64,000 nucleotides of DNA, taken from Dactylis glomerata (taxonomy: Eukaryota > Streptophyta > Magnoliopsida > Poales > Poaceae). Below the pieces are notes generated by a model. It was not told where the DNA came from and made no database searches. It was given only the letters and a program-made list of their open reading frames with translations. The position numbers and the translations under genes are program-made. The stretch lies in contig QXEO01001136.1 of assembly GCA_007115705.1 (NCBI GenBank), positions 557,757 through 621,756 on the forward strand. The letters are read 5' to 3'. Every line of letters starts with the position of its first letter. Position 1 is the stretch's first letter. Shown here in pieces: positions 1 through 12,800 of this stretch.

Positions 1-1819
1 TGCTACAAACTAGGATTGGATTAGGGTCTAATTGATACCACTAGAAAGGTTTTAATTGATCAAGGTTGGGCTAAACAGTAGGCAAGTTAAATAGTGAGCT
101 CAAAAACCAAGTTTCAAGATTTTAGGAGTTTTAAACAATTTTCTAGAATTTTCCTAAGATTAATAGGGCTAGGGTCAAAGTATTCTTATTGAATTAAATC
201 ACTAACTCAATTTGGATTCTAACCAGTTTCAGGGGCTAGATAATTTCATAAGCTTTCCAACGCATATTTATTTGCTAAAAATGGATTTCTAAATCTCTTG
301 GAATTAAAGTTTGAAAATCATATCTGAAACATATTTAAAATAGGCGGGAAAACAAATAAAAACGATTCGGACCGAATCTAACTGATCTGGGCCCAATTTC
401 GAATAATCCCGAACGGGCCGGCCCAGTACCGCTTCGCCCGGGGCGGGAAACGTTTGAAATCAAAACTGACAGGTGGGGCCTACGCGTCAGGTGACTTAAG
501 TCACCCGAATCGGTACGCTGCCGTTGGATTCTAATCCAACGGCGCGTCTGCGTCGTGCTCAATGGCGAGGGAGGGAGCTCACCGGCTTGTAGAGAGGAAG
601 ACGACGGCGACGGCGACGCGCGTAGAGGAAGCAGGGCTTGACGGCGAGGGGCGGAAAAGACTCCGGCGGCACTCCTCCTCCACTTCCCGGCGTCCGCTCG
701 TCCAGCGGCGGCCCAACGCGGTGGCGCCACCCGCGTCCAGTAGCTCGCCGGCGTCAATGGCTGTAGCGAACGAGAGCGAACGGGAGGAAGAGAAGGTTTC
801 TGGGAGCTTACTGGGAGTGGGGTGAGTTCAACTGCGTGATCGGAGGGGCTTTTTATAGGCCAGGAGGGCGGGGACAAGGGCGTCCAGTGGGTGGCCGGCG
901 CAGGGTGCTCTGGCGACGTGCACGGGCAAAGCCGGGCATGGCGGCCTTGGGGGCGTGCTGGAGGGGTTTGGTCGCGGCGTCGGAGCACTGTGGGTCGGCG
1001 TTGGCGAGGCCACGCCGGTCGGCGTCGTGCAGAGAGAAGAGGGACAGAGAAGGGGGGTCCGGGCGGCTTCTTCCTTCTCCTCCCATGTCGCACGGCCTGG
1101 GTCGGGGCAGAGGGGGCTGGGGCTCGACCAAGGAGACTCCCCAGGCATGGCTACAGGGTTCGAGCGAAGGTGAACAGCGATGATCACAGTAGCTTTGATT
1201 TTTCCTGGATTTCGCCCACCACATGTTCGATCAAATGCCCGCAAGAATTCAAATTTCAAATTTTTGAAAACGGCCACTGTGGTTTGTCAACATATTGGAC
1301 AAGGGTTCCAGGGATATTTTTGTTACAAAGAAAGATGATGTTTTGCAGATTTGTTATTTCAAATTTGAAGTTTGGTCACTGTTTCAGATTCAAACTTTGG
1401 CTGATGTTTGAGTTAGGTTACACTTTGAATTTTGGTTTGAAACTTCTTGGTCAAGTTAGTATGCAGCCTGGTCAAGCTCAACTAACTGACCACACCCTTT
1501 CTTAAGTTACAGATTTCTTATTCTAAGTGTCCAAAGTAGGGTAGTCAATAATATTTCCTAGATCACACTTTTCTTCTCTTTTTCTTTATTTCTTTTGTTT
1601 CTGGTTTCTTTAGCTCTTATAGTTATTCTCTAATGCTTCTGTTGGTTAAGTTTGAATTAACTAAATATTGCCCAACAAATTATAACACACATGAAATCAT
1701 AAAAGACATATAATAGGAAATATATGCATACATGCAATATGAATGAAAAAGTTCTAATTGGTGCAAAATTTGGCACTTTAATTCATAGGAAGTGGATTAC
1801 AAATATTTGGGTTGTTACA
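1..1819 (-). mobile_element. Partial LTR of a Tekay-type gypsy element (LTR A)
   Basis: This stretch aligns along its whole length with 2200-4001 and about 11560-13367, but with clearly more differences than those two show to each other. It ends at 1819 with the same TTGTTACA terminus. A minus-strand TATA box (TATAAAAA, 850-857) lies in the equivalent place to the other LTR copies. The rest of the element is left of the window. The GC-rich part contains several overlapping open frames on both strands, which I read as non-coding LTR sequence. The sequence to its right (from 1820) is the middle of another LTR, so this element appears to have inserted into LTR B. Confidence 0.8.
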
Positions 1820-4001
1820 CAAAGTGTCCTGGGTAGTCTTCTTCTTCTTGATAAAATTCCCCCTCAATATCCTCCTCAGCAACACTAGCGTCTAATAACG
1901 AATAAACACAATGCACACAATCACTACACAATACTAACAACACTCCAAGCACACATACTTGTTTTCAAACAATAGAATTCATGTTGGATTTTATTGAGTT
2001 GGGTTGCAAGTTTTCTTCCAAGTTTTCATTAAGTGTGTAAGTTAGATTTTCTACCATGTGCCATATGTTGTTTACTTTCTTAGCATTGGTATGAACATAG
2101 GGGTATTAGGGCTAGTTCAAGTGGAGAGGGATTAATTGAGTAAATGGGTAGTGAGGGAAAAATTCAACTAAGTGTATATTGGGGATCTATTATTTTATGC
2201 TACACACTAGGGTGGGATTAAGGCTTAATTGATAGCACTAACAAAGCTCTAATTGAATAAGGTTGGACTAAACAGTAGACAGGTTGATTAGTGAGACCAT
2301 AAACCAAGTTTCAAGATTTTAGGAGGTTTAAACAATTTTCTAAAATTTTCCTAAGTTTGAGAAGGCTATGGTCAAAGTATTCTTATGAAATTGAATCCCT
2401 AAATCAAATTGGATTCTAACTAGTTTCAGAGGCTAGATAATTCTCTAAGCTTTCCAACGCATATTTATTTGCTAAAAACGGATTTCTAAATCTCTTGGAA
2501 TTTAAGTTTGAAAATCATATCTGAAACTAATTAGAAAACGGGCGGGAAAATAAAAATACTCGCGGGTTGAATTCTAACGAGAACTGGGCCGCACCGGGTG
2601 TTTCCGAACGGGCCAGCCCAAATAACGTTTCGCCCGGCGGGATATATTTTCGAATTTAAACCTGACGAGCGGGACCCACTAGTCACCTCACTTAACGAAC
2701 CGAACCGGTACGCGGCCGCAGGATTAGAATCCAACGGCGCACGTCCGTCGTCCACCTCGGAACAGACGGGCTCACCGGCGCTTGTAGAGAGGAAGTGTTC
2801 GACGGCGGGGTTCGACGGAGAGGAAGCAAGCGTCGTCGGCGATGACGCAGAATGGCGGCGGCAGCTTGACTCCTCCGCCTGGCACCGGCGGCGTGTCCAA
2901 CGGTGGCTGGACTCCTTCGGAACGCGGCGGCGCATGCTCGCAGAGCTTGGACGTTTCCGAGGGAGAGAGGAAGAAGGAAGGGTGGGAATCGGTAGCGGTG
3001 AGGGTGTGCTGCTTCTGGGCGTCGACGGGGGGTTTTTATAGGCACGGGAGGGCGCGGGAGCTAGGGTTTCCAGTGGTGGCCGGGGCGGGTATCTGGCGAC
3101 GTGCACGGGCAAAGCCGGGCGCGGCGGCCTTGGGAGCATGCTGGCTGGGTGTGGCCATGGCGTCTGGGCACTGTGGGCACGCGTTGGCGAGCTCACGCCG
3201 GTCGGCATCGTGCAGAGAGGCAGAGGGGAAGGGGAGGGGGTCCGGGCTGTTTCCTCCCTTTCTCCCGAGTCTCACGGCCCGGGTCGGGGCAGAGGAGGCT
3301 GGGGCTCGACAGAGGGGGAGTCCATGAGTATGGCTACAGGGCTAGGGCGCACGATCTCGGCGTCATCCACAGTAGAGTTGATTTTCCTGAAATTTGCCTC
3401 CCAGGTGTTCGATGAAATGCCCGAAAGAATTCAAATTTCAAATTTTTGAAAAGTTTCACTTTGGGTTGTCAACATATTAAGCTAGGGTTCCAGAGATATT
3501 TTTGTTGAGCAGAAAGATGAGGATTTGCAAAAATCTTAATTCAAAATTAGGGTTTGGTCACTGATTCAGATTCCAATTTTGGCAGATGTTTGAGTTAGGT
3601 TAGAATTTGACTTTTTGTTTGAAACTTCTTGGTCAAGTTAGTATGCAGCCTGGTCAAGCTCAACTAACTGACCACACCTTTAGTTGAGTTACAGATTGCT
3701 TAATCCAAGTGTCCAAAGTAGGGTAGTCAATAATATTTTCTAGATCAAACTTTTCTTCTCTTTTTCTTTATTTCTCTTGCTTCTGGTTCTTTTGGTCTTT
3801 GTGGTTCTTCTCTAATGCTTCTGTTGGTTAAGTTTGAATTAACTAAACATTGCACAAGAAATTATCACACACATGAAATCATAACAAGTATATAATATAA
3901 ATCTATGCATACATGCAATATGAATGAAAAAGTTTTATCTTGGTCCAAAATTTGGCACTTTAATTAAAAGGAAATGGATTACAAATTCTTGAGTTATTAC
4001 A
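1820..4001 (-). repeat. 3' LTR (partial) of the Tekay-type element (LTR B)
   Basis: This is colinear with 11186-13367. It ends at 4001 next to the polypurine tract. A minus-strand TATA box (TATAAAAA) lies at 3033-3040. It starts abruptly at a position equivalent to the middle of LTR C. The missing outer 1.4 kb is presumably left of the window, beyond the nested element whose LTR ends at 1819. CAAAG at 1820-1824 would be that nested element's target duplication; LTR C has GAAAG there. Confidence 0.85.
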
Positions 4002-4002
4002 A

Positions 4003-4014
4003 TCTTTCCCCCTT
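4003..4014 (-). other. Polypurine tract of the Tekay-type element
   Basis: On the minus strand AAGGGGGAAAGA lies directly before the TGTAATAACTC start of the 3' LTR. This is the expected site for plus-strand DNA priming during reverse transcription. Confidence 0.8.
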
Positions 4015-4044
4015 AAAAAGAATCTCGTCCTTGAGATTCACTAA

Positions 4045-7000
4045 CTAAGAACTGAAAATATTGGGAAATTCTTTCTGAAGGTACTCTTCTTGTTCCCAAG
4101 TGGCTTCATCTTCTGTGTGATTGCTCCACTGAACTTTCAGGAACTTGATGCTTCGGGTTCGAGTGGTTCGATAAGCTTCCTCGAGGATACGGGTAGGCAC
4201 TTCACGATAGGTCAAATCCTTGTTGATGTCCACAGAACGGTGATCAATATTCTTGAAGATTTCTGGCTTCTCCGGCACTTCAAGACATTTCCGAAGTAAG
4301 GACACGTGAAAAACATCGTGCACTTCAGACAATTCAGGGGGCATCTCCAACTGATAAGACACTTCTCCTCTGCGGCTGAGTATCTTGAAGGGTCCAATAT
4401 ACCGTGGTGCAAGCTTTCCTTTTACTTGGAATCTCTGCATTCCCTTGAGAGGTGATACTCTAAGATAGACAAAATCCCCAATCTTGAAAGTTAGTTCTCT
4501 ATGTCTCTTGTCAGCATAACTCTTCTATCTAGACTGGGCCGCCTTGAGGTACTCACGGATCATACGAACCTTCTCCTCAGCTTCTTGCAGAATGTCAGGT
4601 CCAAATATCTTACTGTATCCGGTTTCCGACCAATTCAAAGGGGTACGACACTTTCTTCCATATAAAGCTTCAAATGGGGCCATTTGCAAACTGGCTTGAT
4701 AACTGTTGTTGTAGGAAAACTCCGCGAAAGGCAGACAATCTTCCCACTTAGCTCCATAGGCTAGAACACAGGCTCTCAACATATCTTCAAGTATCCGATT
4801 TACTCTTTCAGTCTGTCCATCAGTCTGAGGGTGGTAAGCTGTGCTAAAGGCTAATTTGGTTCCCAAGGCTTGGTGCAAACTTCTCCAAAATCTTGAGGTG
4901 AACTGGGTTCCTCGATCAGAAACTATGGTTTTAGGGACTCCATGCAAACTAACAATTCTGGATAGATAAAGATCGGCCAGCTGTCCTGAGGTATAAGTGG
5001 TCTTGATAGGAATAAAGTGGGCAACTTTGGTCAGTCTATCCACAATGACCCAGATAGAGTCATTTCCACGGCTAGACCTTGGAAATCCAGTGATGAAATC
5101 CATTCCAACTGATTCCCACTTCCATTCCGGAACTTGCAAAGGTTGCAGCAGTCCAGCAGGACGTTGATGCTCAGCCTTGACTCTTTAACAAATATCACAC
5201 TTAGATATGAACAGTGCAATTTCACGCTTCATTCCATGCCACCAAAACTGTTCCTTTAAATCTTGATACATCTTAGTTCCACCGGGATGGATGGAATATG
5301 GGGTCTCATGGGCTTCCTTCATAATGACTTCCTTTAGTTCTGAATCCGCAGGCACACAAATACGTCCTTTATACCAGAGAACTCCTTGATCATCTTCCTC
5401 AAATCCTGTCACCTTGCCGGAACTAATTCTGCGCTTAATTCCGTCAATACTCTTATTTCCCTTCTGGGCTTCTTTGATTTGGCTCATCAAGGTGGGTTGA
5501 AACTCAAGGTTGGCTAAGAATCCTTGACTGACTAGTTCCAATCCAAACTTTTCAAACTCTTGGTACAACATAGTTTGCTCCTCTTTGATCATCATATTCA
5601 AGGTGCATGGCTTTCTACTCAATGCATCGGCCACTACATTGGCCTTCCCGGGGTGATAATGAATTTCAAGATCATAATCCTTGATTAACTCTATCCATCT
5701 TCTTTGCCTCATGTTTAACTCCTTCTGAGTAAAAATATACTTCAAACTCTTGTGGTCAGTGTAGATCTCGCAACGGTTACCCATAAGATAATGCCTCCAG
5801 GTCTTCAAAGCTAGAACTAGGGCTGCTAACTCCAGATCATGGGTTGGATAGTTTTCTTCATGAGGTCGAAGCTGCCGGGAGAGGTATGCTATGACCTTGC
5901 CTTCTTGCATTAACACACAACCAAGTCCAAGTTTGGAAGCATCGCAATAGACATCGAAGTTTTTGGTTATATCGGGCATGGTTAGGACGGGTGCGGTTAC
6001 TAATCGCTTCTTGAGCTCTTGAAAACTCTCTTCACACTTAGGGGTCCATTCAAACTTCTTGTCCTTCTTCAACAGTTGGGTCATGGGTCTGGCAATACTT
6101 GAAAATCCTTCAACAAATTTGCGGTAATATCCTGCTAATCCGAGAAAACCTCTAACTTTGGTTTGAGTGGTAGGGGCTTCCCATTCCATGACTGATTTGA
6201 TCTTCTTTGGGTCCACTGAAACTCCTCCAGCTGACAATACATGGCCTAAGAATCCAACTTCCTTTAACCAAAACTCACATTTACTAAACTTGGCATATAG
6301 CTGATGCTCTCTTAGGGTCTCTAAGATTAATCTCAAATGAGTTGCATGCTCTTCTTCAGACTTGGAGCAAATAAGAATGTCATCAATGAAGACAACAACA
6401 AACTTATCCAAAAACTCCATGAAAACCTTATTCATGAGATTCATGAAATAGGCAGGGGCATTGGTTAATCCAAAGGACATTACGGTGTACTCATACAATC
6501 CGTATCGGGTAGTGAAGGCTGTTTTGGGTATATCTGTTGCATGGATCTTCAGTTGATGGTATCCAGTTCTAAGGTCTATCTTTGAGAAGACTTGGGCTCC
6601 AGTCAATTGGTCAAACAGATCATCAATCTTTGGAAGAGGATACTTATTTTTGATGCTAACATCATTTAGCTTGCGGTAATCAGTGCACAGTCGGCTGGAA
6701 CCGTCACTTTTATCCACAAACAAGACAGGTGATCTCCAAGCAGATGAACTTGGTTGAATCAATCCCTTACTCAAAAGGTCATCCAATTGCTTCTTTAACT
6801 CCACTAGTTCAGCTGGGTTCATACGATAGGGTCGCTGGGCTATAGGTCCAGTTCCGGGGATAAGCTCAATGATAAACTCAATATCCCGATCCGGTGGCAT
6901 TCCAGGTAGCTCATCGGGAAAAACATCCGGGTATTCATAGACGATGGGAACTTGCTCTAGAGTTGGTCCTGAGAAACTCTTATGACGTCTGGTGATTTGG

Positions 7001-8556
7001 GGTGGTTTTACGGACACATGCTTTACTACAATTCCAGTGCTACTCTTCATGGTGATGGTCTTTTTGGCACAATCTATCACTCCTTGATGTTGTGACATCC
7101 AGTCCATACCCAAGACTACTTCCAATCCCTTGGTTCCTAACACAATCAAACTGGCTAAGAATGCTATCCCATGGATTTCTATGGGTACTGCCAAGCAGGT
7201 CCAACTAGCCTTTGTTATTGACACAGGTATTTGTACAGACATGGTATTTTTCAGGGGTGTTTGTTGAAGTCCACTTTTATCCACAAATAACTTAGTGACA
7301 AATGAGTGTGAAGCTCCAGAATCAAACAGAACTCTTGCAGGAACTGAGTTAACAGGGAACATACCAAGCACAATGTCGGTTGCTTCCTGAGCTTCTTCAA
7401 CATTCATGTGATTCAGACGGCCTCGAGGGTGAGGCTGGTTCCTTGGCGGATAATTCTTGCCATTTCCAACACGGCGCTGTTGCTGAGTAGGAGCAGTGGT
7501 CTTGGATGCATCATTCAGCTTCTTTGGGCATTCATTGGAGTAGTGCCCCTTGATTCCGCACTCATAACAGGTAACACCAGACTTGTCACCAGACTTGGGC
7601 AGCGCAGGTGCACCATTTGGCCTTGGAGTACTGGGGTTGAAGTTGTTGCCATTAGGTCTTGGAGGTGTACAGTTGAAGTTATTGCCAGTCAGACGGTTGG
7701 GAAAGTTGGGACGTGGAGCAGGTGCAGATGGCCTCATAGGTCTAGGGGCAAAACCCATGGGTGGATTTCCCCTTGGCTTCTGCGAGTTGCTTGAGTTGCC
7801 TTGATACATCATACGGCGCTTGCGGTTCTCTGCAGCTTGCTTGAGTTTGCCTTCCATCTGAATGGCAGAGTCAACCAATGACTCCAGGTCTGCAAAGGGA
7901 ATGCTGACCAAGACACATTGCATTTCATCATGAAGTCCATTCAGAAACCTTTCTTGCTTCTTCTCATTGGTGTTGGTGTCATCTCGGGCATACCTAGACA
8001 AGGTAAGGAACTTGTCACGGTAGTCAACCACAGATAGGGAACCTTGCTTCAGATTTCTGAACTCATCTCTCATCCTTTTAACTAATCCCAAAGGAACATG
8101 GGCTTTGCTGAACTTGCTCTTGAACTCCTCCCAAGGCATCACATACCCTTGGGCTTGCATTGCACGAGTGCTATCCCACCAAGCTCTTGCGGCTCTAGCA
8201 AGATAGTGGGTGGTGTACAAGACCTTCTCATTCTCGCCCACTCCGGCGACTTCCAGATTGTTCTCCATTGTACGAAGTCAATCATCAGCATCTAAGGGTT
8301 CTTCAGACTTAGTGAACTTGGGTGGGTTGGTGTTTTGGAAACTCCTTAACTTGGATCGGTGATCACCATGGCCATTGTTCTCTCCTTCACCATGGCCATT
8401 TCCATTGCCATTGTTGTGGTTCATTGCCATCTGGGCTAGCTGCTGAAGAGTGGCCAAGTTAGCTTGGCGCTCAGCTCAGGCTGCTTCCCGGTCTTCCATG
8501 ATCAACCTTAGCAGTTGTGCTACTTCCGGGTTCGGGGGTGGGGGTACTCACGGCAT
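4045..8556 (-). pseudogene. gag-pol polyprotein of Tekay-type element, five nonsense codons
   Basis: One frame runs from ATG 8556 to the stop at 4045 (1504 codons) without a frameshift. In order it shows a gag domain, a zinc knuckle CX2CX4HX4C near codon 330, an aspartic protease DSGA near 410, reverse transcriptase (LCTDYRKLN near 620, FIDD near 722), RNase H (DASKLGLG near 865), integrase (MDFITGFP near 1157, SDRGTQF, then the late Glu in the QTDGQTERVN region) and a C-terminal chromodomain (VQWSNHTEDEATWE near 1450). The frame is stopped at 8548-8550, 8476-8478, 8278-8280, 5185-5187 and 4525-4527. The conserved residues expected at these sites are Arg, Trp, Trp, Gln and Gln, so each stop fits a C-to-T or G-to-A transition. 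The element cannot make a full polyprotein but could be moved in trans. Confidence 0.93.
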
Positions 8557-8827
8557 CTGAAGATAATGTGTGTAAGACAAGAGGGAAAAACTAATTGCTA
8601 AGTTTTGAATGTAAAACCAATGATGCAATTTAGTCTTACTAAGGCCTTAAGGGCCAAATTCATATTTCATTCAACAAACATCAAACATACCACACATACG
8701 AGTTCACACATTACAAATGGTTTACATCAAACCATTGCGACTCGTCTACTAGAGAGGGGGATACAACTCACACCTACACGAAGTGACTTAAGTGAACCCA
8801 TAGCTAGATAACACTTGGATCTCTAAT

Positions 8828-9610
8828 CTAAACATCGGGCTCCTCGGGGTCTTCCTCCTCATCATCCTCGATGAATCCAGCATCCTCATCATCCTCCTGA
8901 TCATCGAGGTCCTCCATGAAATCATCCTCGTCACTAATGAGGGCATTATCCTCCTTGCGGAGGTCAATGCCTTCCTCCTCACCAAGATGGCTCTCAAGAT
9001 CTCCAATGTACTCAGTCAGCTCAGCTACCTTGGCCTTCAACTCTTCAATGGTCTCATCCCTTTCCTCGCGCTGGCGGCGAAGGCTCTTGCGATCCCTGGC
9101 AACGATCCTGATGGTGCTCCTCGCCTCCACAAGTGCGAAGTGCTCAAGGTTGGCCTTGGTACGGGCACGATCTGCCTCCTGCTGAGTGGAGTACAGCAAG
9201 AAGTCCATGTGATCTATGTATGTACTCGGCTCGTTTTGCCCTGGCATGCTTGCGGGACGCCCTTCCGCATCACGCCGAGCAAAGTTCCTAAAGCGCTCCA
9301 CCTGGACCTCCTCAACATGCAGTCCGCATAAGCGGGCTAGCATCTCCTGCATACCTCGGACCAAACCATCGGCCCAAGTGTTCTCCACAAGCTCAAACTT
9401 GATCCTTGGAGAACTTAAATCTCCCTTCTTGCCACGACAACTTGCCCTGATCAACCACCGTAGCTCTCCATCCGGGTGCTCATTGAGCACGGCTCCCTTG
9501 AACTCCGAATACAGACGATCCAGGAACAAGGTCAAGGTGGTGAGGTCGCGCTCGAAAACAAGGCTACCACCATGGCCCAACTGGTATTGCTCAGTGAACA
9601 CCGGGGCCAT
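8828..9610 (-). CDS. Extra ORF upstream of gag, unknown coiled-coil/acidic protein (260 aa)
   Basis: An intact ORF lies between the 5' LTR/PBS and gag, on the same strand as gag-pol and 271 bp ahead of the gag ATG. The N-terminal 130 residues look globular (MAPVFTEQYQLGHGG start; basic patch RASCRGKKGD). Residues about 155-205 are rich in E, R, K and L in a heptad-like pattern and could form a coiled coil. The last 40 residues are almost all D and E. I do not recognise a domain. Extra ORFs are known in plant Ty3/gypsy elements, but the function of this one is unknown. It is free of stops although gag-pol has five, which hints that it is real coding sequence; by length alone chance is possible but unlikely. 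Confidence 0.6.
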   Translation of the reverse strand: MAPVFTEQYQLGHGGSLVFERDLTTLTLFLDRLYSEFKGAVLNEHPDGELRWLIRASCRGKKGDLSSPRIKFELVENTWADGLVRGMQEMLARLCGLHVEEVQVERFRNFARRDAEGRPASMPGQNEPSTYIDHMDFLLYSTQQEADRARTKANLEHFALVEARSTIRIVARDRKSLRRQREERDETIEELKAKVAELTEYIGDLESHLGEEEGIDLRKEDNALISDEDDFMEDLDDQEDDEDAGFIEDDEEEDPEEPDV

Positions 9611-9795
9611 CTACAAAATTTTAGATTAGATTAAGTTAGTGACCAACTCAAGTGTGCAAAATTTTAAACCATGTACAAAGCTTTGTAAATAGAGAGGAAA
9701 AGACTAAGCAATTTTAAACCATTACTTATCTCTTTGCTTTTATAAAGGTGTCATCTAACGCCCATTCTAACTAAGGTCTCCTATGGTCAGCCTAG
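9611..9795 (-). other. 5' leader of the Tekay-type element
   Basis: This is non-coding sequence between the PBS and the extra ORF on the minus strand. I see nothing else in it. Confidence 0.6.
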
Positions 9796-9807
9796 GCTCT
9801 GATACCA
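9796..9807 (-). other. Primer binding site, initiator tRNA-Met type
   Basis: Minus-strand TGGTATCAGAGC follows the LTR end after three bases (AGT). It is complementary to the 3' end of plant initiator tRNA-Met, the usual primer of Tekay and many other gypsy and copia elements. Confidence 0.92.
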
Positions 9808-9810
9808 ACT

Positions 9811-12800
9811 TGTAACACCCCTGAATTTATAACAAATTCGAAGTGCCCGTTATGTATTCCACCACAATCCCAGAATAATTGTTGTGATACACATAACGTT
9901 GTTGGTAACCAGTTCCATAGACATTACAATACGAATGGTTCAAATACAATGGTCATAGTGACCAAGTTCATATTATAACACAAGATAGCAGCGGAAATAA
10001 CGTCTTCGGGTCCATGCCTTCACCCTACAGGCAATGGCGACTCAAGAGATGATCTTAGTTCTGGTACTCATCTTCATAACCTTCCTCCGGGTATTCTTCC
10101 CCATAGTCTGGCCAAGTTGATAGCCAGGGACACAGCCATGAGTACATTGGATGCACTCGCAAACCATCTTATAAACAAAATGATGAAGTAGATATGCAAG
10201 GTTGATATGGTGGACTAAGCACTAAGTTTATTTGCAAAAGCTAGTTTTATTTCCCAAGAATGTTCATTAGTAGAGAAGAAGATTTAATTCTCTAAGTTCA
10301 ATCTAAAGATGAACTTCAAGTGTTGGTCAACATCCATGTCAAGTCAAGTCATTCACCAAGTTCATCATAAGTTGTTAAAATTCTTGACAAAAGTCAAGTA
10401 CAGCTTGCCAACTGTCCATGACCACGGACGCGGCTATTCGAATAGTTTTGAAACCTCTGCATAGGGGTACACTTTACCCACAAGATTCGATAAATCTGCC
10501 GGGAGAAATCCACGGTTCGTCATACACCAAGTATGCGAGTTTCAGATAATCAAACAAACTCTTTCACTTGTCTACTCTAGTATAGGATCCTTTCCTAGAG
10601 CCCGAGATACGGACATCTCCGTTTCGGCGTCTCTAGTTTTGCCCGTTACAGGATGCTGCATGAATGGAAATTTCCACCCGGTTCGGAAGTACCCACGCAC
10701 GGTGCACTTCTATAAAGGATGATACAAGATCTCCCATACTAGAATAAACAAGCTACAGATTAAGCCCCTTCCCATTTAGGGGTAATGTGGTCGTACGGTA
10801 ATGGTTGGCTCACATGGTACATCACTTATTATCAATTAGCAAATACATTCCATAGTCCTTAGTCAAGATTATTATCCTTCATAAAACCATCATGTAGGAG
10901 AATCTCCAATTCAAGTTGTCAAGTTCAAGTCACCAATTTCAAATAGGGTTCCCCTTATAGATGGCCTCAGTTTTATTAGCGACTAAGCAACTACATTCAG
11001 GGATGATACCACTAAATAAGGTGGATAAACTCAGCTTGATACTCTTGCTAAGCAAGATATCACTACACCACTATCCTTCTAAAGTAGGAATTCAATCATG
11101 CAATTTACTTAAAAACAAGTAGAATGCAATAGGAAAACTAGGCATTTGGAGTATGAGGATTCAAAAGATGGCTTGCCTTGGTTGGGAAAGTGTCCTGGGT
11201 AGTCTTCTTCTTCTTGATAAAATTCCCCCTCAATATCCTCCTCAGCAACACTAGCATCTAATAACGAATAAACACAATGCAGACAATCACTACACAATAC
11301 TAACAACACTCCAAGCACACATACTTGTTTTCAAACAATAGAATTCATGTTGGATTTTATTGAGTTGGGTTGCAAATTTTCTTCCAAGTTTTCATTAAGT
11401 GTGTAAGTTAGATTTTCTACCATGTGCCATATGTTGTTTACTTTCGTAGCATTGGTATGAAACTAGGGGTATTAGGGCTAGTTCAAGTGGAGAGGGATTA
11501 ATTGAGTAAATGGGTAGTGAGGGAAAAATTCAACTAAGTGTATATTGGGGATCTATTATTTTATGCTACACACTAGGGTGGGATTAAGGCTTAATTGATA
11601 GCACTAACAAAGCTCTCATTGAATAAGGTTGTACTAAACAGTAGACAGGTTGATTAGTGAGACCATAAACCAAGTTTCAAGATTTTAGGAGGTTTAAACA
11701 ATTTTCTAAAATTTTCCTAAGTTTGAGAAGGCTATGGTCAAAGTATTCTTATGAAATTAAATCCCTAACTCAAATTGGATTCTAACTAGTTTCAGAGGCT
11801 AGATAATTCTCTAAGCTTTCCAACGCATATTTATTTGCTAAAAACGGATTTCTAAATCTCGTGGAATTTAAGTTTGAAAATCATATCTGAAACTAATTAG
11901 AAAATGGGCGGGAAAATAAAAATACTCGCGGGTTGAATTCTAACGAGAACTGGGCCGCACCGGGGGTTTCCGAACGGGCCGGCCCAAATAACGTTTCGCC
12001 CGGCGGGATATATTTTCGAATTTAAACCTGATGAGCGGGACCCACTGGTCAGCTCACTTAACGAACCGAACCGGTACGCGGCCGCAGGATTACAATCCAA
12101 CGGCGCACGTCCGTCGTCCACCTCGGAACAGACGGGCTCACCGGCGCTTGCAGAGAGGAAGTGTTCGACGATGGGGTTCGACGGAGAGGAAGCAGGGGTC
12201 GTCGGCGATGACGCAGAACGGCGGCGGCAGCTTGACTCCTCCGCCTGGCACCGGCGGCGTGTCCAACGGTGGCCGGACTCCTTCGGAACGCGGCGGCGCA
12301 CGCTCGCAGAGCTCGGACGTTTCCGAGGGAGAGAGGAAGAAAGAAGGGTGGGAATCGGTAGCGGTGAGGGTGTGCTGCTTCTGGGCGTCGACGGGGGGTT
12401 TTTATAGGCACGGGAGGGCGCGGGAGCTAGGGTTTCCAGTGGTGGCCGGGGCGGGTGTCTGGCGACGTGCACGGGCAAAGCCGGGCGCGGCGGCCTTGGG
12501 AGCGTGCTGGCTGGGTGTGGCCATGGCATCTGGGCACTGTGGGCACGCGTTGGCGAGCTCACGCCGGTCGGCATCGTGCAGAGAGGCAGAGGGGAAGGGG
12601 CGGGGGTCCGGGCTGTTTCCTCCCTTTCTCCCGAGTCTCACGGCCCGGGTCGGGGCAGAGGAGGCTGGGGCTCGACAGAGGGGGAGTCCATGAGTATGGC
12701 TATAGGGCTAGGGCGCACGATCTCGGCGTCATCCACAGTAGAGTTGATTTTCCTGAAATTTGCCTCCCAGGTGTTCGATGAAATGCCCGAAAGAATTTAA

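Noticed and set aside
2531..3208. Long overlapping ORFs on both strands in GC-rich LTR parts (also 335-1277, 11897-12693)
   Set aside because: They recur at the same place in each LTR copy, overlap in several frames, are rich in Arg/Pro/Ser/Ala and have no domain. They reflect GC-rich LTR sequence.
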